DNA of 64,000 nucleotides from Streptomyces sp. CB02923 (GTDB lineage Bacteria > Actinomycetota > Actinomycetes > Streptomycetales > Streptomycetaceae). Positions within the stretch are counted from its first letter, which is position 1, and every line of letters begins with the position of its first letter. This document shows, one piece after another, positions 27,819 through 34,921 of this stretch. The stretch spans positions 62,001-126,000 of the forward strand of contig NZ_LWKZ01000012.1 of assembly GCF_001905005.1 (NCBI RefSeq), in the 5' to 3' direction. The notes beneath the pieces are model-generated. The model was not told where the DNA came from. It saw only the letters and a list, made by a program, of their open reading frames with translations, and did no database searches. The position numbers and the translations under genes were made by a program.

Positions 27819-28486
27819 CCCGCCACCTCTGCGGAGCTTGTGGTGGTCGGTCGCCGCCTCTTGTTGCGCCCACGATAGGAGTCCGTCACCGAATGGCAGT
27901 TGGGGCAGAGGAGCCGGAGATTCTCCAGGCGATTGTTCCGCCAGTTGCCGTCGATGTGGTCGACCTCCAGCGAGATGGTGCTGCCGCGCCAGTTCGGCCC
28001 CGTACCGCACAGCGTGCACTTTTCCGCGATGCCGTGGGACAGCATCGCCGCCTTCAAGCGACTGCTCTGCACCCGGCGGGCGCCGGAGACCGGCATTTCC
28101 ACCAGCACGCGATCGCCGCAGCGGCGGCGCGAAGCCGGTTTCGTGCGGTTCCTGCCCGTGAAATGTGAGGTGTCGATTCCCAGGGCGCGGATTCGGCGGG
28201 TGATGTGCGTGTGATGTCCGCCGACCACTTCGAGGCCGAGATACCGCAACACCTCGCAGAAGTTCGTGGAGGAGGCCACTGCGGGTTCCAGTACTTCTTT
28301 GGTCCAGCGGGGGCTCTCGCTTGCGAAGTGCGAGGTGTCGATGTTCAGCAGCCTCATGCGCTCACGGAGGTAACCACGCCGTGAACTCTTCGGATCCACC
28401 CCTAATTTGGCCAACGCCTCCGACAACGTATGAGACGAAGCCGCCGCCTCGGCCAAGCGTTCGCGAGTATAGAGACTGCCAGGCAT
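27815..28486 (-). CDS. HNH endonuclease (first of a tandem pair)
   Basis: Also exactly 223 residues and a paralog of the next gene: N-terminal YTRERLAEAAASSHTLSEAL, two IDTSHF-terminated repeats, then CTLCGTGP, LEVDHIDGNWRNNRLENLR and CPNCHSVTDS. The HNH His-Asn residues and the zinc-binding Cys pairs are complete, so it should be active. It overlaps the following paralog through ATGA. Together they form a two-gene unit between the ProP-like gene and tRNA-Leu. Confidence 0.85.
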   Translation of the reverse strand: MPGSLYTRERLAEAAASSHTLSEALAKLGVDPKSSRRGYLRERMRLLNIDTSHFASESPRWTKEVLEPAVASSTNFCEVLRYLGLEVVGGHHTHITRRIRALGIDTSHFTGRNRTKPASRRRCGDRVLVEMPVSGARRVQSSRLKAAMLSHGIAEKCTLCGTGPNWRGSTISLEVDHIDGNWRNNRLENLRLLCPNCHSVTDSYRGRNKRRRPTTTSSAEVAG

Positions 28487-28591
28487 TTTGAACCCCCGTT
28501 ACGTCCTGCGGCCGTATCCCGGTCATGTGTCGCACCCTCGAACTGCCCAACGCCCCCACCCCCCACCCGGTTACGCCGAACAGCCCAAAAA

Positions 28592-28638
28592 CCCAAAAAA
28601 ACGACCGCGGCCCCCGCCCGACAGGGCGAGGGCCGCGA
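28592..28638 (-). terminator. Intrinsic terminator of the ProP-like gene
   Basis: On the minus strand a GC-rich stem of about 13 bp (one mismatch) is followed by a run of six T and a further T-rich segment, 20 bp after the transporter stop codon. Confidence 0.9.
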
Positions 28639-28657
28639 CGCGGAGTTCGAAGAAGGG

Positions 28658-30196
28658 TCAGAAGCGCGGGTCCGGGGACTGGGCGGTCACCATTTCCACG
28701 GCTTCTTCCTTGGTGGCCACGGCGGGCGGGGAGCCCTCCAGGGGCTGCTGGGCGGTTTCCTTCATGCAGGCGACGGCGATGGCGCCGACCAGGGCCGCGC
28801 CCATGGCGTAGTAGGCGGGGATCATGTCGTTGCCGCCGAAGCCGTCCATGAGGGCGGTGATGACCAGCGGGGTGGTGCCGCCGAAGAGGGAGACGGCGAG
28901 GTTGTAGCCGATGGACAGGGAGCCGTAGCGGACGCTGGTGGGGAAGAGGGCGGGCAGCGCGGCGGACATGGTGCCCAGGAGGCAGACCAGGGAGAGGCCG
29001 AGCATCAGCATGCCGGGGATGATCGCGGCCATGCTGCCCTGCTTGACCAGCAGGAAGGCGGGGGCGGAGAGGAGGAAGAAGCCCAGCATGCCGGTCATGA
29101 GCAGCGGCTTGCGGCCGAAGCGGTCGTTGAGCCGGCCGACGGAGCTGATGACGCACATCAGGACGATCATGGTGCCGATGACGATCAGCAGACCGTGCGC
29201 CTCGTCGTAGTGGAGGGTGTCGGTCAGGTAGGTCGGCATGTAGGAGAGCAGCATGTAGTGGCAGATGTTGTACGCGCCGACCAGCGCGATGCACAGGATG
29301 AGCATCGGCCACTGCTGCGAGAAGATCTCGCCGAGCTTCTTCTTGGGGGCGTTCTCCGAGAGGTGGGAGAAGTCGGTCTCGGTCTCGGTGACGGAGGCGT
29401 CGCCGTTGTGGGTCTGGGCCGCCTCCAGCTTCTGGAAGGCGGGGGTCTCGTCGAGCTTCATCCGCAGGTAGAGGCCGACCAGGCCGAGCGGCCCGGCGAC
29501 CAGGAACGGGATGCGCCAGCCCCAGTCGAGCATGGTCTCGGAGCCGAGCGTGGTGTTGAGGATCAGGACCAGGCCGGCGGCGCCGGTGTAGCCGGCCAGG
29601 GTGCCCATTTCCAGGAAGCTGCCGAAGAAGCCGCGCTTCTTGTCGGGCGCGTACTCGGCGATGAAGGTGGAGGCGCCGCCGTACTCGCCGCCGGTGGAGA
29701 AGCCCTGGATCATGCGGAAGACGATCAGCAGGATCGGGGCCCACAGGCCGATGCTGGCGTACGACGGGATCAAGCCGATACAGAGGGTGCCCGCAGCCAT
29801 CATGATCATGGTGAGGGCGAGGATCTTCTTGCGGCCGACGCGGTCGCCGAGGGGCCCGAAGAACGCACCGCCGATGGGCCGTACGAGGAAGGCCACCGCG
29901 AAGGTGGCGAAGGAGGACAGCAGGCTGGTGGTGTCGCTGCCCCCGGGGAAGAACACCTTGCCGATGGTGACCGCGAGGTAGCTGTAGATGCCGAAGTCGA
30001 ACCATTCCATGGCGTTGCCGAGTGCGGCCGCCTTCACGGCGCGTTTGACGACGCGCTCGTCGGTAACCGTGATGTCGGTACGCCGCAGCCGGGGGTTCCG
30101 GCGGCGGGCGACGGCCCGGAACAGGTTTCTGTGGCGTTTGAACGCCGCAGGGTCCTGGTCGGTCGTGGGTTCGGCTTCGGTGCTGCCGGTCGGCAC
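28658..30196 (-). CDS. ProP-like MFS transporter (metabolite:H+ symporter family)
   Basis: A 512-residue, 12-helix MFS protein. It follows E. coli ProP closely: AALGNAMEWFDFGIYSYLAVTIGKVFFPG, FLVRPIGGAFFGPLGDRVGRKKIL, GGEYGGASTFIAEYAPDKKRGFFGS, LDWGWRIPFLVAGPLGLVGLYLR. ProP takes up proline and glycine betaine under osmotic stress. The N-terminus carries about 45 extra residues, and no C-terminal coiled coil is evident, so the osmosensing part of E. coli ProP is missing; the substrate is therefore only probable. GTG start with AGAGGA upstream. Confidence 0.85.
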   Translation of the reverse strand: MPTGSTEAEPTTDQDPAAFKRHRNLFRAVARRRNPRLRRTDITVTDERVVKRAVKAAALGNAMEWFDFGIYSYLAVTIGKVFFPGGSDTTSLLSSFATFAVAFLVRPIGGAFFGPLGDRVGRKKILALTMIMMAAGTLCIGLIPSYASIGLWAPILLIVFRMIQGFSTGGEYGGASTFIAEYAPDKKRGFFGSFLEMGTLAGYTGAAGLVLILNTTLGSETMLDWGWRIPFLVAGPLGLVGLYLRMKLDETPAFQKLEAAQTHNGDASVTETETDFSHLSENAPKKKLGEIFSQQWPMLILCIALVGAYNICHYMLLSYMPTYLTDTLHYDEAHGLLIVIGTMIVLMCVISSVGRLNDRFGRKPLLMTGMLGFFLLSAPAFLLVKQGSMAAIIPGMLMLGLSLVCLLGTMSAALPALFPTSVRYGSLSIGYNLAVSLFGGTTPLVITALMDGFGGNDMIPAYYAMGAALVGAIAVACMKETAQQPLEGSPPAVATKEEAVEMVTAQSPDPRF

Positions 30197-30706
30197 GAGT
30201 CGAGTCCTCTCGGTCGGTCAGCGCGCTCGATGCGCGGCAGGTGGGTCGCAGCGGTCGTGGGCGTCCTCGTGGCCGGGTCGGCCGTCGGCGGTCGCCGGTG
30301 GTCATAAAGGTGGTCGTACGACAGGTGCGCCTGCGCAGTGGAGCGCGACTCAAACCACTCTGACCCCACAAGGCGATGTACGTCACGTTGCGTGCGCCGT
30401 CCGGAGCAGCGGTTTCTCCCGGTTTCTGGCTGGATTTCACCGGAGGGCCGACGGTCGCTGTTACAGAACTGGTACCAAGCCGCGTGGTCACCGAAGTGTC
30501 CGGGCAATCAGCCTGTGTGGCGGGGAGGGGAGAGTTACGGGTATCGAATCCGCCCTTATGCTCCGAACCGTTCGCTCTGCGGCCACCTCGTGTGTGTGTA
30601 CCTCGTTTCGCGCGCGCGTGGGACGTTTACCCGTGCGCGCGGCGCGTTCGGCCGCGGTGGCCCGTTCTGCGCCGGCACGGGGCCGCCGCCCCGGAAGGAG
30701 AAGTCC
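30197..30706. other. Divergent intergenic region
   Basis: A 510-bp region between the ProP-like transporter and the secreted-protein/kinase pair. No credible gene: open frames lack ribosome binding sites. It has alternating CG/GT tracts around 30590-30650 and AT-richer patches near 30410-30480 that may hold promoters. CGGAAGGAGAAG before 30707 is the ribosome binding site. Confidence 0.45.
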
Positions 30707-31213
30707 ATGACCGACCGCGAAGGCTCCCGCCGGTTCAGCGGGCGCACCGCTCTGGCGTCCTTCGCCGCGGTCACCGCGCTGGCGGCCGGCGGTGTGTGGT
30801 TCAGCCAGGCGGCGGACCGCGCGTCGGCGGTGGACGCGGCGCCGAAGACGTCGGCGGTGCAGGACGTGAAGGCGTCCGGCAGGGCGACCGGTGGGCTGCC
30901 CGGGGTGCGCGACTGCGGCTTCGGCGAGCCGGAGATCAAGCCGCAGGTGATCACGTTGACGTGCGCCGACGCGGGCATGGTGGCGACCGGCATCACATGG
31001 GACCGGTACGGCGCGGCGGAGGCCGAGGGCAAGGGCGTGGTGCAGGTGGAGAAGGCCGCCGCGGGGGCGGGCGCGGACGCCGGTTTCCCGGCGACGTTCC
31101 GGCTGTACGGGGCGAAGACGGTGGACGGTGCGCGGGCCTTCACGGGGCTGGAGGTGACGTACGAGGGCTCGACGCCGCTCGGTGACTCGACGGAGATGTA
31201 CAACCTCGCGTGA
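30707..31213 (+). CDS. Exported protein coupled to a sensor kinase
   Basis: A 168-residue protein with an N-terminal signal or anchor helix (TALASFAAVTALAAGGVWFS) and a mature domain containing two Cys (RDCGFGEPEIKP and ITLTCADAG) that could form a disulfide, then a mixed Gly/Ala-rich part. The pattern CGxGEPxIKPQVITLTCADAG resembles small actinomycete secreted proteins of unknown role. Its stop overlaps the start of the histidine kinase (TGATG), so it may be an accessory or ligand protein of that sensor (inference). Confidence 0.72.
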   Translation: MTDREGSRRFSGRTALASFAAVTALAAGGVWFSQAADRASAVDAAPKTSAVQDVKASGRATGGLPGVRDCGFGEPEIKPQVITLTCADAGMVATGITWDRYGAAEAEGKGVVQVEKAAAGAGADAGFPATFRLYGAKTVDGARAFTGLEVTYEGSTPLGDSTEMYNLA

Positions 31214-32634
31214 TGGGCATCCGGGGCCGGATCGCGCTGGCCATCTCGTGTGTGACGGTGCTGGCGGTGCTGGTGCTCGGGTTCGCGGTGCATCACATCG
31301 CGGACGCGGAGCGGGAGCGTTCGGCGCGTTCCTATCAGGACGACCGGCTCAGTTCGGCGCTGCAGATCTACGAGCGGGACGGCACGCTGGCGCTCGGCGC
31401 CCAGCTGGACGACGCGACGCTGCCGGCCCCGCTGCGCGCGGCCGTCTTCGAGGGCAAGTCCGGTACGTATGTGAGTCAGGGCGAGGACCCGCGGGTGTGG
31501 GCCGCGACGGGGGTGGGCGGCGGCACCCGCGCGGGTGGTTCCGGGGCGTCGAGTGGTTCCGGGGCGGATGGTCCTGAGGCGTCGGGTGGTTCCGGGGATG
31601 ACGATTTCGAGGCGGACGATTCCAAGACCGACGGTTCCGGGGCCGGAGGTTCCGGTGGGCAGTCGCGGACGCTGTCGGTGTCGGCGGCGTTCCCGGACAA
31701 CGATCCGGCCCAGGAGTCGCTGGACCGGGCGCTGCTGATCGCGGGCATCGGCACGGTGGTGCTGATGGCCGGCGTGTCGTGGTTCGTCTCGCAGCGGCTG
31801 TCGCGGCGGCTGCGGCACAGTGCGGCGGCGGCGCGCCGGATCGCGGCGGGCGAGCCGCCGGACGCGGACGCGCTGGCGGCGGGCGGCCGGGACGAGGTGG
31901 CCGAGCTGGGCCGTTCGGTGCACCACATGGCGGCGTCGCTGGCGGCGCGGGTGGAGGCGGAGCGCAAGTTCACCGCCGATGTGGCGCACGAGCTGCGCAC
32001 CCCGGTGGCGGGGCTGGTCGCGGCGGCCGAGCTGCTGCCGCACGAGCGGGCCGTCGAGCTGGTGCGGGACCGGGCGCAGACGATGCGCAGCCTGGTCGAG
32101 GACCTGCTGGAGGTGTCCCGGCTGGACGCGGGCGTGGAGTCCGCGCAGCTGGACGCGGTGGACCTGCCGTCGCTGGTGCGCGGGATCGTGGGGCGGGCGG
32201 AGCGGGCGCGCGGCATCACGGACGTCGAGGTCGTCGTGGCGGGGCCGGCGCGGGTGGTGGAGACCGACCGGCGCCGGGTGGAGCGGGTGCTGGTCAATCT
32301 GCTGGCGAACGCGGCCAAGCACGGCAGGCCGCCGGTGGAGGTACGGGTCGAGGGCGCGCGGATCGTCGTGCGCGACCACGGGCCGGGGTATCCGCCGGAG
32401 CTGCGCGCGGAGGGGCCGCGCCGGTTCCGTACGGCGGCTCCGGAGCGCGGTACCGGGCACGGCCTGGGGCTGACGATCGCGGCCGGGCAGGCGCAGGTGC
32501 TGGGGGGCCGGCTGCTGTTCGGTACGGCCGAGGGCGGCGGGGCCGAGGCGGTGCTGGAGCTGCCGGGGCCGCTGGAGCCGGGAGAGGCGGAGCGGGTGCC
32601 GGTGGTGGACCGGGGCGCGGTGACGGCCTCGTAG
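31213..32634 (+). CDS. Orphan sensor histidine kinase
   Basis: A 473-residue membrane kinase: TM1 at about 8-28, an extracytoplasmic sensor of about 140 residues, TM2 at about 176-194, HAMP, and a catalytic core. The phospho-acceptor is His259 in FTADVAHELRTPVAG; the ATP lid boxes are VLVNLLANAAKHG, DHGPGYPP and GTGHGLGLTIA. About 50 residues of the sensor are a Gly/Ser/Asp-rich low-complexity run encoded by GGTTCCGGGG-type DNA repeats. No response regulator lies nearby, so its partner must be elsewhere. The ATG overlaps the previous stop; a GTG one codon earlier is possible. Confidence 0.88.
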   Translation: MGIRGRIALAISCVTVLAVLVLGFAVHHIADAERERSARSYQDDRLSSALQIYERDGTLALGAQLDDATLPAPLRAAVFEGKSGTYVSQGEDPRVWAATGVGGGTRAGGSGASSGSGADGPEASGGSGDDDFEADDSKTDGSGAGGSGGQSRTLSVSAAFPDNDPAQESLDRALLIAGIGTVVLMAGVSWFVSQRLSRRLRHSAAAARRIAAGEPPDADALAAGGRDEVAELGRSVHHMAASLAARVEAERKFTADVAHELRTPVAGLVAAAELLPHERAVELVRDRAQTMRSLVEDLLEVSRLDAGVESAQLDAVDLPSLVRGIVGRAERARGITDVEVVVAGPARVVETDRRRVERVLVNLLANAAKHGRPPVEVRVEGARIVVRDHGPGYPPELRAEGPRRFRTAAPERGTGHGLGLTIAAGQAQVLGGRLLFGTAEGGGAEAVLELPGPLEPGEAERVPVVDRGAVTAS

Positions 32635-32755
32635 GGCGGATCGCGGATCGCGGATCGCAGACCGCGGACCGCGGATCGCGGACCGGGGTGGCGGGCCCGG
32701 TGGCGTCGTAGGGCGGCCGGTCCGGTGACGGCCGGTCCGGTGACGGCCGGGGCGG
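32632..32755. repeat. Tandem repeats beginning at the kinase stop codon
   Basis: A 7-9-bp array of GCGGATC/GCGGACC units (32638-32687), a re-use of the stop-codon segment CGTAGGGCGG at 32707-32716, and CCGGTCCGGTGACGG in two copies. All are noncoding. Confidence 0.8.
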
Positions 32756-32787
32756 ATGAGAGCCGGGACGGTTCCGGTGACGGCCGG

Positions 32788-32835
32788 GAGCGGATCCGGC
32801 GGGCCCCGAAGCACCGGGCCCACCGGATCCGCCTC
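32788..32835. terminator. Bidirectional terminator between the kinase and bcp genes
   Basis: A stem of about 19 bp with one mismatch and a 9-nt loop lies between converging genes. Confidence 0.82.
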
Positions 32836-32857
32836 TCCGTCGCCCGTCAGGCCCGGT

Positions 32858-33325
32858 TCACAGCCCCAGATCCTTGATGATCTTGGCGACGTGGCCGGTG
32901 GCCTTCACGTTGTACAGGGCGCGCTCGACCTTGCCCTCCTCGTCCACGATCACCGTGGAGCGGATGACGCCGGTCACGACCTTGCCGTACAGCTTCTTCT
33001 CGCCGTAGGCGCCGTACGCCTCCAGGACCTGCTTGTCGGGGTCGCCCAGCAGGGTGACCGACAGTTCCTCCTTGTCGCGGAACTTCGCCAGCTTCTCGGG
33101 CTTGTCGGGGGAGATACCGATGACGTCGTAGCCGTGGCCGGCCAGGAAGTCGAGGTTGTCGGTGAAGTCGCAGGCCTGCTTGGTGCAGCCGGGGGTCAGC
33201 GCGGCCGGGTAGAAGTAGACGATGACCTTGCGGCCCTGGTGGTCGGCGAGGGAGACCTGCTTGCCGTCCGCGTCGGGGAGGGTGAAGGCGGGGGCGGTGT
33301 CGCCGGGCTGCAGTCGCTCGCTCAT
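32858..33325 (-). CDS. bcp: Thioredoxin-dependent thiol peroxidase (Bcp/PrxQ)
   Basis: A 155-residue peroxiredoxin of the BCP/PrxQ type that reduces hydroperoxides using thioredoxin. Peroxidatic Cys47 and resolving Cys52 lie in LTPGCTKQACDF, the atypical two-Cys spacing of this subgroup. Other conserved parts: GDTAPAFTLPDADGK, GRKVIVYFYP, and IRSTVIVDEEGKV. AAGGAG precedes the ATG; ten extra in-frame codons upstream are not needed. Cytosolic. Confidence 0.93.
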   Translation of the reverse strand: MSERLQPGDTAPAFTLPDADGKQVSLADHQGRKVIVYFYPAALTPGCTKQACDFTDNLDFLAGHGYDVIGISPDKPEKLAKFRDKEELSVTLLGDPDKQVLEAYGAYGEKKLYGKVVTGVIRSTVIVDEEGKVERALYNVKATGHVAKIIKDLGL

Positions 33326-33521
33326 GGCTCTCCTTGGGGCGTGGGTGGGCAGCACGCGTGGAACACGTACGGGGGTGGGTGCGCGAGCGGGTCGCGCCCC
33401 TGTTTGCGCTACGCACCGAGATTACTGAGCCGCCCGAAAAGGGGGTGCTGTGGGGCGCCGGGGCGGTGGTGCTGACAGACTGTGCGCACGGATACGGATC
33501 GAGACGACCGGAGGCAGCGCG

Positions 33522-33839
33522 GTGTCGGAAGCCAGGACCCCTGCGCAGATCGAGAAGGACATCGTCAGCAGGCGGCAGGAGCTTGCCGTGACGCTGGACG
33601 AGATCGGTGTGCGGCTGCACCCGAAGACGATCATGGGGGACGCGAAGGCGAAGACGGCGGCGGCCGTGGACCGCACGGCCGGGCGGGCGTACGTGGCCGC
33701 CAATCGCGCGGTCTCGGACATCCGCGCCCAGCTGGTGGCGGAGGACGGCGCGCCCCGTCTGGAGCGGGTGGTACCGCTGGCGATGATCGGAGTGGCCGTC
33801 GTCGGGCTCCTGGTCGTGGGCTCCCGCCGCCGGCGTTAG
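33522..33839 (+). CDS. DUF3618 family membrane-associated protein
   Basis: A 105-residue actinobacterial protein. The N-terminal half matches DUF3618: TPAQIEKDIVSRRQELAVTLDEIGVRLHPKTI, an amphipathic helix followed by HP. One transmembrane helix lies near the end (VVPLAMIGVAVVGLLVVGS) with a basic RRRR terminus. GTG start with GGAGG eight bases upstream. Members of this family often neighbour phage-shock or envelope-stress genes; the role is unknown. A short tandem repeat follows the stop codon. Confidence 0.83.
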   Translation: MSEARTPAQIEKDIVSRRQELAVTLDEIGVRLHPKTIMGDAKAKTAAAVDRTAGRAYVAANRAVSDIRAQLVAEDGAPRLERVVPLAMIGVAVVGLLVVGSRRRR

Positions 33840-33893
33840 CAGCGCGGGCACAGCCATAGCGGGCACAGTCAGCGCGGGCACAGCCAGGGCGGA
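33838..33893. repeat. About 16-bp tandem repeats after the DUF3618 stop
   Basis: Three to four copies of AGCGCGGGCACAGCCA (one shortened) begin at the stop codon. Confidence 0.85.
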
Positions 33894-33928
33894 CGCGGCC
33901 CGCCCGCGCGGCCGGGTACGGTCGTGCC

Positions 33929-34279
33929 GTGAGCCCGAATAACGCCAAGGACACCCACGACAAGCTGCCCATCCGGATGCTGCACGACCGGGTGCTGGTC
34001 CGTACCGACATCGCCGAGGGCGAGCGCCGTTCCACCGGTGGCATCGTCATCCCGGCGACCGCCGCGGTCGGCCGCCGCCTGGCCTGGGCCGAGGTGGTCG
34101 CGGTGGGGCAGAACGTACGGACCGTGGAGCCCGGCGACCGGGTGCTGTACGACCCGGAGGACCGGGCCGAGGTCGAGGTGCGGGGTGTCGCGTACGTGCT
34201 CATGCGCGAGCGGGATCTGCACGCGGTGGCGGCGGAGCGCCTGGAGGGCTCCGAGGACGCGACGGGCCTGTACCTGTAG
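33929..34279 (+). CDS. GroES-like co-chaperonin, not linked to groEL
   Basis: A 116-residue protein with the GroES fold: IRMLHDRVLVRTD, a mobile-loop-like GERRSTGGIVIPATA, AEVVAVGQNVRTVEPGDRVLYDP and YVLMRERDLHAV. Canonical GroES is about 95-102 residues; this one has an extra charged N-terminus and a C-terminal extension. No groEL follows. It may be a second co-chaperonin or a GroES-derived protein with another partner. GTG start; upstream spacing is weak for a ribosome binding site. Repeats and a terminator follow. Confidence 0.85.
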   Translation: MSPNNAKDTHDKLPIRMLHDRVLVRTDIAEGERRSTGGIVIPATAAVGRRLAWAEVVAVGQNVRTVEPGDRVLYDPEDRAEVEVRGVAYVLMRERDLHAVAAERLEGSEDATGLYL

Positions 34280-34285
34280 ACGACG

Positions 34286-34357
34286 GCCCACGGGGCGGTA
34301 CGTGCAAACGCCACGAGGCGGTACCTGTGGCGCCACGAGGCGGTACCCGTAGCGGTA
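34286..34357. repeat. 22-bp tandem repeats after the groES-like gene
   Basis: Three copies of a unit like GCCACGAGGCGGTACCTGTG begin seven bases past the stop codon. Confidence 0.82.
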
Positions 34358-34384
34358 TGCGGTACGGCCGCATGGAGACGACAG

Positions 34385-34414
34385 CGGGCGGTGACCAGCG
34401 TCACCGCCCGTTTT
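34385..34414 (+). terminator. Intrinsic terminator ahead of the guanidine riboswitch
   Basis: A perfect 11-bp stem (34385-34395 with 34400-34410), loop CAGC and TTTT. It isolates the riboswitch-gdx unit from upstream transcription. Confidence 0.9.
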
Positions 34415-34440
34415 GCGTGCCTTTTGCTAGGGTCGGAAGC

Positions 34441-34486
34441 AACCCGACGAGACGCGCCGTACCGGGTCACGACAAGACGACGCACC
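34441..34486 (+). ncRNA. Guanidine-III riboswitch
   Basis: The segment contains CCCGACGAGACGCGCCGTAC followed by CGGGTCACGACAAGACGACGC. This matches the remembered guanidine-III (ykkC-III) consensus: CCGGACGAGGUGCGCCGUAC, then CCGGUCAGGACAAGACGGCGC. It lies 35 nt before a SugE/Gdx-type exporter, exactly where this class occurs in actinobacteria. Guanidinium binding would raise exporter expression, probably through access to the ribosome binding site. Confidence 0.88.
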
Positions 34487-34520
34487 CCTGTAGAAGTTCG
34501 CTTTCCACGGAGGTGCCGTC

Positions 34521-34841
34521 ATGGCATGGATCCTGCTCGCCGTCGCCGGTCTGCTCGAGGTCGGCTGGTCGATCGGCATGAAGTTCACCGACGGTTTCAC
34601 CCGGCTGTGGCCCAGTGTCTTCACCGGCGCGGGCATCGTCGCCAGCATGATGCTGCTCTCGTACGCCGCCCGGACGCTGCCGATCGGTACCGCGTACGGC
34701 GTCTGGGTCGGCATCGGCGCGGCCGGCGCGGCGGTCGTCGGCATGCTGGTGCTCGGTGAGCCCGCCACCGCCGCGCGGATCTTCTTCATCTGCCTGCTGC
34801 TGGTGGCGGTCGTCGGACTGAAGATGACGTCCGGCCACTGA
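34521..34841 (+). CDS. gdx: Guanidinium exporter (SMR family, Gdx/SugE)
   Basis: A 106-residue, four-helix small multidrug resistance protein. The essential Glu13 lies in GLLEVGWSIGMKFTDGFTRLWPS; the G-W-S/A-x-G-x-K pattern after it marks the Gdx (SugE) branch rather than the EmrE drug exporters. Other matches: YAARTLPIGTAYGVWVGIGAAGA and VLGEPATAARI. It exports guanidinium in exchange for protons, in agreement with the guanidine-III riboswitch upstream. Single gene; CACGGAGG precedes the ATG. Confidence 0.95.
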   Translation: MAWILLAVAGLLEVGWSIGMKFTDGFTRLWPSVFTGAGIVASMMLLSYAARTLPIGTAYGVWVGIGAAGAAVVGMLVLGEPATAARIFFICLLLVAVVGLKMTSGH

Positions 34842-34921
34842 CGCCGGGCGCGGGGCACCGGGCGCCGAGCATGGGATGCCGCGCCCCGGGCCCCGGGCCC
34901 CGCGGGCCGAGGGCCCCTCAC

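Noticed and set aside
28430..30307. Plus-strand open frame of 625 codons over the ProP-like gene
   Set aside because: Shadow composition (Glu/Asp/Gly/His-rich) and no conserved motif; the minus strand matches ProP over its full length.
34421..34490. Guanidine-I (ykkC) riboswitch, suggested by GCTAGGGT
   Set aside because: Only that short match fits class I. The ACGAG, CCGTAC, CGGGTCA and ACAAGACG sequence order matches guanidine-III instead.
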